Assembly: GCA_015698045.1 (NCBI GenBank)
Contig: BLAL01000193.1
Coordinates: 649,001 to 713,000 of the forward strand
Reading direction: 5' to 3'
DNA length: 64,000 bases
Source: Rhizophagus clarus
Taxonomy: Eukaryota; Glomeromycota; Glomeromycetes; Glomerales; Glomeraceae
Under the pieces are notes generated by a model. That model searched no databases, had not been told where the DNA came from, and saw only the letters and a list, made by a program, of their open reading frames with translations. Position numbers and translations under genes: made by a program. Positions 18,267 to 30,450 of this stretch are shown one piece after another. Each line of letters starts with the position of its first letter. Position 1 is the first letter of the stretch.

Positions 18267-21092
18267 TTTTTTTAATGAGAAATTTTTTAAATTTATACTT
18301 CAAATTTTTATTAAATTTTTTTTTAAAAAAAAAAAAAAATCAAGGAAATTTCGATCCATTATATACTTGACTGGCAGATAAGAAAAATTGTATCAATTTT
18401 TTACGATCACGAAGCAAATTAATTATTAACTTGATGCACATTTTTGTTAACCATGCGCTTTCATGAAATCGTGATAATTATAAATTACCAAATCAGTAAT
18501 CATAACAAATAATTTTTTAATTTATTTTACTAATTATCTATATAAATGTTATTATGTTCTGGAAAAAGATTTCCATATGGTTTTGTTTTTCATTTTGAAT
18601 TTAATCTTATATAAACCTTTCATTAAATAGACAAATAGACCCGGAGTTTATTGAGGAAAATTAGTCCCGACTCAGTTTTTGATGTTATTTAAGGACAAAA
18701 ACCCATAAAATATTATTTTAATCCGATATACTAACTTCTTAAATTTTCAATAATTCATCCTTTTTATGGTAATACTTTGTTGTTTCAGGAATACCCGAGA
18801 GGAAATAAACACGTGTAACAGGATCGACGACGAATTAGATAATAAAATCTAGCCAATCAAATTTGTTCCCTTGTTCTTTTAACAACGAACCGTCTGTGCA
18901 ACGTAAAGCAAAATACGGCCGATACCCTCGCAGTTCTGAGGTCATGAACAATCATGTGATTTTATAATTTTCATTTCGGCATGATCGTAGTAATTCCTAG
19001 ACGAACTATTAATACTAAAATTATGAAATATCGCAGTGGCGCAGTATAATTCATGCACGGGTAATATTTTTTTTTCTTTAAAAAAAATATATATATATAT
19101 ATAAATATATATTTGAAACATATTGTAATTTGTTAGAAAGTAATATGGGTTCTTTGCTAGGAAAGTGACCTTCTGAGGACTTTTTACCAAAAATTGAGAT
19201 TTTTATAGTTCTTTATTTTTCAAAGCTAATAGATTAAAATGAGCTTAACAATAAAATTTAGTTAAAAAATTTCTCAGAAGGTCATTTTCCTAGCAAAGAA
19301 CCCATATAACCATATTTGCTAAATAGTGGCAAATTCACTTAAAATTTTTCATGAATTATAAATTGTTCACACTATGTATAACTGACGATTGAAATTCTTA
19401 GATTTTATTTGCTGTAAGTTTGGAATTATCAAATGCAAAAGAAATTAATTAATGATTTTATAGTAGATTAATAGTCATCTGTTATGCATAGTTAAAAAAA
19501 AATATGCTAAAATGAGTAGAAAAGTGAGAGAATATTCGACCGCCGTTTCTTCTCTTACTCATGTTAAAAAGTTTTCTTTCTTTGCCTTAATGTTTTTTTT
19601 TTAAAAAAATTAAAAAAAGAGCTCTGTCTGAAGGATAAGCTCCTGGTCAGATTATCCTTCCTATTTCTAATACAAACTCAAACATTATTATATATGAGTT
19701 AAATGGTACTTATAACAATTTGCGTTCGTTAAAATTGGCACATAAAAATATTCAATATATTCATTAAAGAAATTAAAAGTTGAACATCTATTACAGCATG
19801 TAAGTTTCGTATTCTACCACCATCTCACACTGTGACAATTGGAAACCGTTTCATGACTAGTATTAAATTATTATTTTTTTTTTTTGAAAAAGGTATTACA
19901 GTATATCCTTCGCTTCACTCTGAACAAAACATAAGATAATTCAGATTCTAAAATTGGAATACATTTTTTTCTTATCGTAATAGTGACTACTGTAACATCA
20001 AATACTATTTCTTGGATTTAATCGGTTGCCAATTACACTATCTAAATATCTAGCGGTTGGATGCCCCTATATATGGATGATCGCAAATTTTAAACTAATC
20101 AGGTTGTACTTGAAATTTATCATACGTAAACTTATAAACTAGAGATTTATAATTGTTAATTTATTTAAATCACGTGAATAACTTTAGACTTGTCAGCTAA
20201 TGATTATTTTTCTATTTTATCTTTTAAGTCACAGAATTATACAATGAGTATAAATGACATGAATATTTGCAATTATATTTCATATGCTTTTAAGGCTTTT
20301 ATTTTCGTTAATTCATTAAATTATCGCAACCTAATGCCAATTGTCTCAAAAAAAAAATTTTGAATATTTAAAAAAAAAGATGTGGTTACTTTGCATTCAC
20401 GCTTATTAGTTAACCAACTTTAATGCGAGGTTTCTTGTGGAGAAACTGTTGGAAACTTTTTTTTCGTGAATCGCGGCATAAATATGACCCAATTGATGAT
20501 GGTATTAAAAAATGATTTGGAATAGCGTTCAAGAGTAAATTTTCTAAGATCAAATCATATGAAAAACCTGGTGCAATTTAGTAAAATATTTATATTTAAA
20601 AATATTTTAAAACATTTTAATTCATCTATTATTATTACTTCATATTTTTAAAATATTAGTATATTTTAAATAAATTTTCTTTTTAGAAAAAAAAATAACA
20701 CGTTGAGTTAATGATTTATATATTTTCACATAAATAATAATATATTACTAAAAATAAAATATTAAATATTATAAATATTTTAAATTACAAATAATTTATA
20801 AAAATACTATCTATAAACAAATAAAAATTTGAATATAAAAGTTCGTTAAAAACATTAACAAATAAATGAAAATAATAAATGTTAAATGACTATTTTTATC
20901 GTACTATTTTTAAAAAAATTCTCTTGTCTTCTATTTTCATATATTGTTGCTCGACATCTTTTATATCCACATAATACGGTATACAATAGTCATCTCGTTC
21001 AACTTTACAAGGATATAAGAATAATTACAACATAAACACCATAATAGTTCTAATAAAATATATTTAAATTAGTGACACTTCAATAAAAAAAA
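18267..21092. other. AT-rich intergenic DNA
   Basis: Nothing gene-like beyond one foldback element at 19143-19307. A-runs and TA repeats are common (about 19080-19110). Small open frames here have no family features. Confidence 0.6.
19143..19307. mobile_element. Small foldback element (MITE-like), 165 bp
   Basis: 35-bp inverted arms (ATATGGGTTCTTTGCTAGGA ... CTTCTGAG) at 19143-19177 and 19273-19307 differ at one or two bases around an AT-rich loop. No clear target duplication, so the class is unknown. Confidence 0.7.
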
Positions 21093-21094
21093 TA

Positions 21095-21895
21095 CCGTAT
21101 ATCACGGGCCACAGTACCCCCCCTATGTATAGTACCCCCCTCAAGAAATTTGCGAGAATTTTAAAGTACCCGGGTACTTTACATAGAGAATTCCAATTTA
21201 AAGCTTAAAATTTTGTAAAATACCCGGGGTATAATACTAGATCAATATATAATGTATATTCCAGATATATAAAAACGCCGGAACAATTAGTTTCGGCGTT
21301 TTTTTTTGCGTTTTTATATATATAAAAACGCCGGAACAGTCAGTTTCGGCGTTTTTTTTTGCGTTTTTATATATAAAAAAACGCCGGAACAATCAGTTTC
21401 GGTATTTTTTTTTTTACTTTACATATAAAAAACGCCGGAACAATCAGTTTCGACGTTTTTTTTTTTTATTTTACATATAAAAGACGCCGGAACAGTCAGT
21501 TTCGGCGTTTTTTTTTGCGTTTTTATATATATAAAAACGCCGGAACAATCAGTTTCGGCGTTTTTTTTTACTTTACATATAAAAACGCCGGAACAGTCAG
21601 TTTCGGCGTTTTTTTTTTGCGTTTTTATATATATAAAAACGCCGGAACAATCAGTTTCGGCGTTTTTTTTTTTACTTTACATATAAAAACGCCGGAACAG
21701 TCAGTTTCGGCATTTTTTTTGCGTTTCGCCAATCTAATTAAACCCGGGTATTATACATAGCATGTACCCCGGGTATTTTAAAAATCCTGTACCCCCCCTA
21801 TGTATAGTATCCACCCGTGTATAGTACCCCCGGGTATAGGCCAAAACCCCCAAAATTTGCAAGATACCCGGGGTACTGTGGCCCGTGATATACGG
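21095..21895. mobile_element. TA-flanked MITE with internal hairpin array, 801 bp
   Basis: Terminal inverted repeats of about 26 bp start CCGTATATCACGGGCCACAG and are flanked by TA (21093-21094 and 21896-21897). A TA duplication suggests mobilisation by a Tc1/mariner-type transposase. Further GTATAGTACCCCC motifs lie near both ends. The centre is a hairpin array. There is no coding capacity; the open frame at 21515-21760 just translates the array. Confidence 0.8.
21270..21725. repeat. Nine-unit array of palindromic repeats, period about 51 bp
   Basis: Each unit is AAAAACGCCGGAAC, a variable AATCA/AGTCA core, and GTTTCGGCGTTTTT, so each folds to a hairpin. Linkers alternate between GCGTTTTTATATATA and ACTTTACATAT in the second half, giving a dimeric higher-order period near 103 bp. 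It lies wholly inside the MITE. Confidence 0.85.
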
Positions 21896-21897
21896 TA

Positions 21898-23349
21898 CAT
21901 TGAAAAATAATGAAATTCAACTATATTTATTTAAAACTTTTCAAATGTTAGTGAAAAAGCTCGGTTCTGATTTTGTTGTGTATTAATATAGGTAGTATTT
22001 GGTTGTTTCAACTATAGTATGTAGATCTCTTCTATATGGAATGTTTCATCCGAAAATCAAAAATTTTTTTCCAAGATGGAGTTAAATTTCTACGGAGGTT
22101 ATTGAAATTTTCTGGCAATGGAATATGTAAAATATAAGAGTATTATGTAATTGTCTTAGTAATTATTTTTTACGCAATTACATTTTATTTCGTAGAAGCA
22201 TTTTTAGAGCCAATCACGGATGAAGCGCTACAGTTATGATTGTATTCACAAAAAAAAACCATTTTTAGTATAAAGATTTTGCTCCTGTTCAAAAGTACCT
22301 GGAATATTGCAATTTTCCGGACATTTTCCATTTTCTGGACATTTTCGATGACAAATTCTGTTTTATAGGGTTATATTTCACATAACAATAATCCAATGCA
22401 AATTTTTTTTCTTCACGAGTATGAGGTTAGAAAAAAAATAAAATTGAAAAATGACTTTTAGTGTTTGGCCAGGTCCATCTTGTAATACGTTACGGGTCGT
22501 TTAAATTATTAGCTTGACTCGATTTAAAAACTCGGGATATCCGATTGATTAACTCGGGTAGACTGGAATGTACTTAACATTAAATAATTATTATCATCAT
22601 TACTTCTGGCCGAAATCGGATGTTTAAATATGCAGCTCTTTAACATAAATCAATGATTAATTTTTAGTTCTTAATAAAAATGTGGGTGTTAATTTTATCC
22701 TGGGTTTGATGCATCAAATCGAAAGCACGCAACCGTTCTTTTTTACAATAAAATTTTATTTATCTAGAAATTAAATAATCTTGCATGATGATATAATTAC
22801 AGTATATGATCGGTTTCGGTTTCGTCTTGCATGAGAAAATCACTGAATTCATTGAAATTCAGTCACACATAAATAAATAAGTAAATAAAAAGTTCATGTG
22901 TTAGTTATAAAATAAGAATAAATTACTTTTCATAGTTCATTTAAAGTACTTTTACTTTTATTGCAGATTGTTACAAAATATTTTATAAGCTAATCAAAAT
23001 TCCATTATCGTGAATTTTTATATTACTTCATATATAATAAGTTCTTAATACCAAATACTATAATAATCATAAATTTAAAATTAATCTGTTCCAAATATTT
23101 ATGCGATTTAGCATCTTAACTAATCTCGGTACCGTTCGTTAATTTAAATATTATCGAATAATTAAATATTTCCTGCACAATTAATATAACACTTTGGCTA
23201 TGCCATATTAAGTTTTGGAGAGAATTATATAAATATTTTTATTAAATATTTTATTGTAATACTTTTTTTTTTTACGATTACAAAAAATTGTTTAAATAAA
23301 GAAAATAATTGTTTTTACTCTCCTATTTTTGCAAAAAATATTACCTATT
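21898..23349. other. AT-rich intergenic DNA
   Basis: No gene, RNA gene or clear repeat recognised. It contains the 3' flank of the amidotransferase gene. Confidence 0.6.
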
Positions 23350-25067
23350 TTATTGTCCTTTAAATTGAAATTGCTTTTTTAATTCTAAGAGCATCTTCTG
23401 TTTCCGATAGTAAGTGTCACCTACTTTTGTCATATAGATAAGAATGTTTCGATGATATTTCTCATCAATATCATCAGCATTGAAAGCTTCTGGATGCCAT
23501 TGAATAAGAAGCATAGGTGTTCCATAACACGTCTCAACTGCTTCTATAACATTATCTTCTGGTTCTCTATTAATTGGTGCACTATTACATTGTAAAGACC
23601 GGGCTACTATTCTCATATTAGGTGGGATAAAACCGTCACCCATTGCCGTAGTATGTACGCTATTGGTTACTGGCGGTGATACTTTAAAAATAACAAATGT
23701 TAAATACTCATATTATTTTTATTACAATAAATTTTAATATTACAAAACTTACTTGATTTTTTATTACTGGCTTACATTGCATTTGCTAGCTAGTATAGAA
23801 CTTGAATTAATCTTAAGCCTATGCATTTTAACATTATGTCCAACTCTTCCATTCATTGTAAGATATGGCATCATATTCGATGAATGATGGTGTACTTTAA
23901 CTTCTTTTCCACCAAAAAGATTCCAAATTTCCAATGCACCATCACATATAGCAAATAATGGACGACCTCGATTCCATGCATCTTTTACAAGTCTCTTCTC
24001 ATTTTTTTTACGAACCTCGTAGTTAGGACATTCATTAATATTTGCATGGCTGCCAGGAATTAGGAGCAGACCATGAAGATCATCAGAAGGATAAGGAAAA
24101 AGTTTAATAATTGGTGGACTTGCTTTATAATTATAAGGATCGATAGGACTAATGGGTAAACCAAATGACTTATCATATATTACTTCTTTAAGAAGTTTGG
24201 CATTATTAGTAGCACCTACTACTCGAGTCGGATAATGTGTAATACGTTGAAATGTATAATGGTCCCAAAATGCAGATTTTCCTTTTTTAACTTCCCGATA
24301 AGAAATGTCAACAATTGCTGTAATAGAATGTAAAATATTGAATGTTAAAAATGCAAAAAAAAATTTTTTTTATTATTATAAAGATAATTACCTAAATGAG
24401 TATCTTTTATTAGTTTAACACCAAGTTTTGCTGTTATTTTTCTGCAATATTTCGCCTCACTGTCAGAAACTACAATTCCTAAATTATCCGTTCTATTTCG
24501 ATTTCGCACTATATTATCATCATCAAATTTATAAACTACCTTTGTTATTATTCTACTATCTTCAATACCATAATTTTTTAGGCTATTATATGAATTCTCC
24601 TCTCGCACCTTAACTTCTTTTAATCTTTTCTCCAACCTTTCAAGTTGAAGTTTCTCTTGAAACTTTTGCTCTGCTATTTCTAAACGTAGAATTTCATTTT
24701 CATACTCTGTAAGTTTTATATTTGAATGTGGATATGGAATTGACCCAGGATCTACTCCTTTGAGTTCTGCTAATCTATTACGAACTTGTTGTCTGAGTTC
24801 ATTTGATTTCACTTGATGAGACTTTTCTTCTGCTGGATTATTGTATCCTAGATGACTGATACTTGAACGTGAATAGTGAACTTGTTTTGTTGAAGTTGCT
24901 TGATAAGATGTCAATTCTTCTTATAAGTATTGAATTTCCTTTTCATATTCTGTAAGTTCGATATTTGAGCGTGGGTATGGAATTGAGCTGGGGTCTACCC
25001 CATGGAGTTCAGCTAATCTTTTACGAACTCTTTGTCTAAGTTCTGCGGATCTTGCTTGATGTGACAT
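23350..25067 (-). pseudogene. Class I glutamine amidotransferase (peptidase C26-like), probably damaged
   Basis: Exon A 24392-25067, exon B 23776-24317 and exon C 23350-23681. The A-B intron is clean (GT-AG, frame kept, HLAIVDISYREV). The product has an N-terminal coiled coil and then an amidotransferase fold. The nucleophile is the Cys of FAICDGALEIWNLFGGK (near 23950), and the His and Glu are in LLIQWHPEA (near 23490). The triad is therefore present, as in gamma-Glu-GABA hydrolase relatives. Problems: the 5' end from ATG 25067 has an in-frame TAA at 24921, and exon B ends in phase 0 while exon C needs phase 1, so a micro-exon is missed or an indel exists. A shorter product from ATG 24914 would avoid the stop. 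A block of about 48 residues at the N-terminus is duplicated (ELRQ.VR.RLAEL.GVDP.S). Confidence 0.7.
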
Positions 25068-25401
25068 TTGATAAAGTATGACTTTGTTTCCTTGATAGGT
25101 AGGTTTCTTGAGATTCTTGGTGGTCTATCAAAATAATTGAAAAATAATTAACTACAATAAACAGCTTAAAAACATTGTCTATTAAGTTTTGTGAAACAAA
25201 TAAGAATGCCGAGTAAGAAAAACAAGACTAATGCTATTTTAAAGTAATGTGAAACCATACAGTCCACCAAGTTACATCATAGTATAAATCCGGCAGGAAT
25301 TTATCCGGTAAGAAAAGATTTGAAGCAACATCATTCGTACGTAGTCACGTGACTCGTACTCATATTGCTAACAATTAATTACCAAGATTGCAAAATTGAA
25401 A

Positions 25402-25413
25402 CGAACTATTATT
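25402..25413. repeat. LINE target site duplication, left copy
   Basis: CGAACTATTATT, matched perfectly at 27079-27090. Up to three preceding A residues may also belong to it (15 bp), which is ambiguous because of the poly(A) tail. Confidence 0.9.
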
Positions 25414-27037
25414 AATAACCACATATATATCCACAATAATGATCACTAACTACTACGATAAAGACATTATATATTGGAAAAAGAACATTAGACTAGATAG
25501 TGAAGACGAAAATATAACGAAAAAATGGTTACAAACCATAATATTAATTTTAATAATCTTCCAAAATAACTCAATAATCAATCTAATAATAGAAAAATCG
25601 ATAGTTACAGAGATATTAAATTTTCAAGAATTAAATAATAGACGAAAACTAGATATCGATCATCATTTGGAGCTAAATTATATTATTTCATATATCAAAA
25701 ACCATAATTTACAGATCGACATTAGGGATAAAGGAGAAGATCCAGATTACATAGAAATAACAAACAATTTAGAGATAGAAAACGAATTAATAATGAAAAG
25801 AGACGAAGACATTGAAGCGATACACATCGAAGAAGAGACCTTGAAAACCAATGAATACAATTTATATTGGAATAACAATCTAGTCAAATGGGCATACAGA
25901 CGATGGAGTAAAATAATAAGTCAAGCAAAGTGGAAGCATGACCTACTACATTGTAAACTGATTGAAGACTTATTTATAAATAATTACAAAGATGAATTCG
26001 ACTGGGAAATAAGTCTCGAATTTATAAGTAACCGAAACCAATGTAGAAAAACAGTCTGCAATACACAAGACAGTCTCGACCGATCATACAAAATAAAGAA
26101 TTTATTAATGATTTTGCCAACATACAAACTGTTGTACGATCGAGGAACGAACAAAATAGAAACTCCAACATGCCCCAGATGTGAAGAAGGAGAAGAAACG
26201 TGGGACCACATATGGACATGCAACCAGAACGAATTCAACATAAAAGATGTCATCGAGAACACCATCATCGAAATTGAAAAAAAATATACTACCAAGGGTC
26301 AGAGTCATGAGACCGAAGAAAATAATACTCAACAAAACGACGATGATGCTCTAAAAATTATTTTCGATAACATAGAAACTTTCAATGAAATAAAAGTAGA
26401 ATTCGTTTTATTCCTAGACAACAAGTCCGTAATTTTACCAAATAAAAAAAGATATTGGGAATTATTGAGAGGAATATACAATAAAAACCTCAATAATCTA
26501 GGAAAAAATAAGAAGGGGTCCAAAGCTATAATAAGAAAACTATGGGAATTATGCTATGACAATATGAAAAAAGAAATCTGGCATAAAAGAATAGAAAGGA
26601 CCATAGAAATAGAGAAAGCAGAGGGGATAACCAAAGGGGACAAGAGAAAGAGAAAGAGAGAAGACAAAAACCAAAAGAACCAAAAAACCATAACAAAAAA
26701 ACAAAAACATAATAAAAACATAGAAAATACAAAAAAACAAGATCAAAGACAGATCATCAAATTAGTAACATACGAACGCTCGATAGGGAGATCTTTAGAT
26801 ACAGGAAGGAAGGACGAAAGATGGAATACAATTCAGAAATTAATTCCTTTAGATAAATAGTATCTAAATTTACTCGATAGAATTATTAAATACTATAGAA
26901 TAGATAGAATATTAATTTTATTTTTTTTTTACAGATCAGATTAGTTATATAGAATAGTTCTATATCTATTTTATAAGTGTATTTAATTAATTTTATCATG
27001 TATTGAAAATATATAAATTTAATAAAATACGCGTTAC

Positions 27038-27078
<41 letters not shown>
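25414..27078 (+). mobile_element. 5'-truncated LINE insertion with poly(A) tail
   Basis: A 1665-bp 3' fragment of a LINE, ending in 35 A residues (27044-27078) and flanked by perfect 12-15 bp duplications. These are the marks of target-primed reverse transcription. The ORF is open right up to the 5' junction, so truncation happened within ORF2. The unbroken frame and intact tail suggest a young insertion. Confidence 0.93.
25439..26860 (+). CDS. C-terminal fragment of LINE ORF2 protein
   Basis: 473 residues from the first ATG; the frame is open eight codons further to the truncation point. It carries the Cys/His finger that closes many Rhizophagus LINE proteins (CPRCEEGEETWDHIWTC, C-x2-C-x8-H-x3-C) after KNLLMILPTYKLLYDRGTN. 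A Lys/Arg-rich tail follows (KRKREDKNQKNQK) and ends with GRKDERWNTIQKLIPLDK. No reverse transcriptase motifs are present, so it cannot be self-mobile. Whether it is translated is unknown; no promoter from the element is retained. Confidence 0.75.
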   Translation: MITNYYDKDIIYWKKNIRLDSEDENITKKWLQTIILILIIFQNNSIINLIIEKSIVTEILNFQELNNRRKLDIDHHLELNYIISYIKNHNLQIDIRDKGEDPDYIEITNNLEIENELIMKRDEDIEAIHIEEETLKTNEYNLYWNNNLVKWAYRRWSKIISQAKWKHDLLHCKLIEDLFINNYKDEFDWEISLEFISNRNQCRKTVCNTQDSLDRSYKIKNLLMILPTYKLLYDRGTNKIETPTCPRCEEGEETWDHIWTCNQNEFNIKDVIENTIIEIEKKYTTKGQSHETEENNTQQNDDDALKIIFDNIETFNEIKVEFVLFLDNKSVILPNKKRYWELLRGIYNKNLNNLGKNKKGSKAIIRKLWELCYDNMKKEIWHKRIERTIEIEKAEGITKGDKRKRKREDKNQKNQKTITKKQKHNKNIENTKKQDQRQIIKLVTYERSIGRSLDTGRKDERWNTIQKLIPLDK

Positions 27079-27079
<1 letters not shown>

Positions 27080-27090
27080 GAACTATTATT
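27079..27090. repeat. LINE target site duplication, right copy
   Basis: Second copy of CGAACTATTATT, directly after the poly(A) tract. Confidence 0.9.
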
Positions 27091-27420
27091 TTATTTATGT
27101 TTCTTAACTCCCTTATTTTAACCAATTGGCGTTTTTAATAAGAAACTCATAAAATTTATTTTTTTTAAAAAAAAAGTAAAAGGGAAACAAAAAATATATC
27201 GCTATTTAAATCTTTTTTCATTTATTCTGGTACCGTACGAAAACCCGAAAACTGGCCCGCATTTATATAAAGTCACGTGATTTTATTACCAGCTTTATTT
27301 CGTGCCAGACCCGTGTAGACATTATTAGTGTTTTTAAATTGATTTAAGTGGTAAAATGTTTATTAAACTAATTTTTTTCCAAGGTTTCATAATTTTTCTT
27401 TTCGTTTGCTGATAAATTTC

Positions 27421-27573
27421 TTAGGAACGACAAATTAAAATGACCATATGGGCACGAAATAATTTTACGTTAGAGCCATTGCCAACTTCAATTATAATAT
27501 CATAATATTTATCATCATTCAAATTTTTAAGCAAATTTTTTGATAAAATTGATAAAAATTTATCTTCATCCAT
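27421..27573 (-). pseudogene. BTB/POZ domain fragment (N-terminus only)
   Basis: 50 codons from ATG 27573: MDEDKFLSILSKNLLKNLND, then DKYYDIIIEVG and KLFRAHMVIL, the start of the BTB-Kelch/TLD proteins expanded in Rhizophagus. It is cut by TAA at 27421 where the canonical YRSPYF step should follow, and I see no continuation in any frame downstream. It is either a 3'-deleted gene remnant or a partial duplicate. Confidence 0.75.
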
Positions 27574-28511
27574 TTTTTTTTTTTTTTTTTATCAAAATTT
27601 TTTGAATTAAAATTTAATCAATCATCATTCGATTTTTCGATTGACTTATATTGTACTTGAAGATCAATATACAAAATTAAATAAATTGGTAGCTTCACCA
27701 GACCATATAACATCGTAACTCTCGTCAAAATTGTTAAATACTAGTCTACAAACGCAACACCAAAATAATAGACTTACAGTATTTGTCGAATTTATTTTTG
27801 TTAGAGAAAATGGTGAAAAGTTTGTGGCATATTGCCTGACTTTATTTAGGGATAGTTCGGTTTTTCTGAGTATTTTTGCTGTTCAAACTAAACCAAGTAT
27901 TTTTAGTTTATGATTAGTTTGATTACCACAATAGTTTAAACATTTTTAACTTATTTGTTCATAGTTCGATTCTTTCATTTTAACCAGACGATCATACTAA
28001 CCAAGAATTTCAGTTTCAAATACGGTTTGCATTCTTGTATACTTTACAGCAAGCATATGCTTTGTCCCTCAGCGCTTTTTTACGGATTAATGGTTCAATA
28101 TACTGTATATGAAAAAATAAAAATTTTTTTTTTGCTTACGTACTGCATTTTTTAGTCAAATGGATTTAACTTAATTGAAAACCAGGAACATGATTTCACT
28201 TGTGACTGACTATTTTATTATTTATTCAATTATGGTAGATTGATAATTAAATAAATATAAACCGGGTGCATAAATCGGTTTCAACCGGTTTTGTAAAAAC
28301 TAAAAACCGATTTGAAAAGGGTTAAACCGGTTGCACCCGTTTTAAATTCAGCAAATATCATTACCTGTTACATAATTTTGTATTATTGCTAAAAATAATA
28401 ATTGAAAATTTATTTTAAATCAATATAATGTATATATATATATATATATAAAAATGTAACTAATAAGTAAAATTTGTTAAACTAATTTATTTGATTCTAA
28501 AAAAAAAGAAT
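27574..28511. other. Intergenic DNA with a tiny foldback
   Basis: Mostly AT-rich. At about 28261-28345 an 85-bp palindromic stretch (ACCGGGTGCA ... TGCACCCG with GGTTT/AAACC blocks) looks like a miniature foldback element. No gene seen. Confidence 0.5.
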
Positions 28512-30322
28512 TCATTCCACATTATTATCTTGATTAACTTCATTAAAATCTATAAAATAAATAAAAATAAATAAATTATTTCGACAAAGTAAAAAAAAAA
28601 ACTAATGAGCAAATGTCTTACCTGATTCATCTATTTGGCAATCCAAACCTTCTGAAACTAATAAACAATTAATATAAACTTAAAAAATAGAATTAATTAT
28701 GTAATTTACTAATAAATATAATTACTTACATAATGTTGATTGAATAGCACCTGTTAAAATAGGTAATTACTAATTAGTAATGTAAATATTTTTTTGCTAT
28801 CAATGATAATTTAAATTAAATTACCTGAATTTACTGGTGCTGGAAGATTTTTGAAACTTAAAAGTCTACTAGTATAGATCGCTTGTGGATGTGTTTGAAT
28901 GTTATTATTAGAACTTTTTTCACTTGATCTGTTTAATTTTATTTTATCATTATATTCATTTACTTGAAAGTAATCATCAATAACATCATGAATTTCTTCA
29001 AGTTTTTGATATAATTCTTTAGCAGTTGGTCTATTTTCTACTTCAGCATCCCAACATTTAGTAATCAAATCTACAAGTAATTTTGGTGTGTATTTAAAAA
29101 TATTTGGTCTAAGTCCTTTACATATTTTAATAGCTAAAGTATGATCATGAGGAATATCGCTATAAGGAATTTCTTCAGATATAAATTCGTTTATCATTAT
29201 TCCAAATGAATAAATATCTGACGCTTTTAAATATTGATATCCGCGTAAAACCTCTGGTGCTACATAAGGTAATACTCCATAAATTCCTTCATTTTTAACT
29301 GATTGTTTTTCATTACTTGCTGGTTGACACATTCCTAAATCACTAATATATGGAAAATCAAAAGCGCTGTTTAATATATTACCTAAATGAAAATCTTTGT
29401 GAACTTTTCCGGCATTATGAATATCCAGAAGTCCACTTGCAATGTGCTTTAATTTGTTAATTTTTGGGTAATATTCTATTTTGTTATTCAAATAATAATT
29501 TCTTAAATTTCCTTTTTCGCAATATTCTAAAACCATCATATAATCTTTGGTATTTGGATCTTGAGTTATTCCAAAACATTGAATAACATCATGAAGATAA
29601 ATCTGAAGATGAGATTTAATCTAATAATATATTGAAAGGAAACATTACTTTCTTATAAATACATGAATGAAGTTAATAAATTAATGTTACTTATTTTAAT
29701 TACCTCATTTAAAAATTCTGTACTTATACAAGAAGAATCATCTAAACTTTTTAATGCAACTTTTTCAATACTTTCCCTTACCCACCTTCCGTTTTCAATA
29801 TCCCAAAGATTAATACATCCTTCAGGCCATTCAGCTGAGTAGATTTTACCAAATCCACCTCTGGTAATATAAGTAATATCATTAAAATTTTCAAAAGGTA
29901 TCCATTCGAGATATTTTTTATAATGTACAGCATCAAGTTGTGATTGTTGTATAAATTCATCAATATCTTTATTTCCACTAGTCCAATTTTTAAAGTTTTC
30001 CTTAAATCTTTTAGCATTACAAGGTTGACACCATTCTTCTCCTGTACCAGGTTCATTACATTCTCCACATATTCCATATACTTGTTTTCTTTTTTGTAAA
30101 TCTTCCATATAAATTACTTTTTCATCTACCTCTTCTGCTAATCCAATAGTTGAACCAATAGTAACATGTTGCTTTAAAATAAATGATTAAAAAAAATATT
30201 ACTATTATCTAGATTATGAAATCAAATATGTTATATTATTAATGGTCAATAAATTGTTTTACCTGATATTCAGAATAATCAACACCTTCCCATAAATTTT
30301 TTTTATTCTCTATAGGATTCAT
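28512..30322 (-). CDS. Tyrosine-kinase-like protein kinase A (Rhizophagus expanded family)
   Basis: Six exons, 30263-30322, 29704-30171, 28825-29620, 28730-28750, 28622-28657 and 28512-28549, with GT-AG introns and a continuous frame of 472 residues. Residues 52-71 hold a small Cys cluster (GICGECNEPGTGEEWCQPCN), probably zinc-binding. The kinase domain starts with EWIPFENFNDITYITRGGFG: glycine loop 124-131, VALK Lys161, catalytic HKDFHLGN with Asp252 (HRD varied to HKD), DLG (D270) instead of DFG, and APE 297-299. The C-terminal tail is built from 21-bp and 36-bp micro-exons and ends DFNEVNQDNNVE. All key residues are present, so activity is plausible; the substrate is unknown. Closest relatives in the window are copies B and C. 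Confidence 0.88.
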
Positions 30323-30410
30323 CTTTGATATTTTATTTTAAATTAATTTGGATTGCATATACGCAAGTATGTAGATTACAATCTATTTATTTAGTTCAAA
30401 GATAAATGAA

Positions 30411-30450
<40 letters not shown>

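Noticed and set aside
21270-21725. CRISPR-like array (regular palindromic repeats with spacers)
   Set aside because: Spacers are not unique but alternate between two sequences, units are palindromic over their whole length, there are no cas genes, and the array sits inside a TA-flanked MITE in a fungal-type genome.
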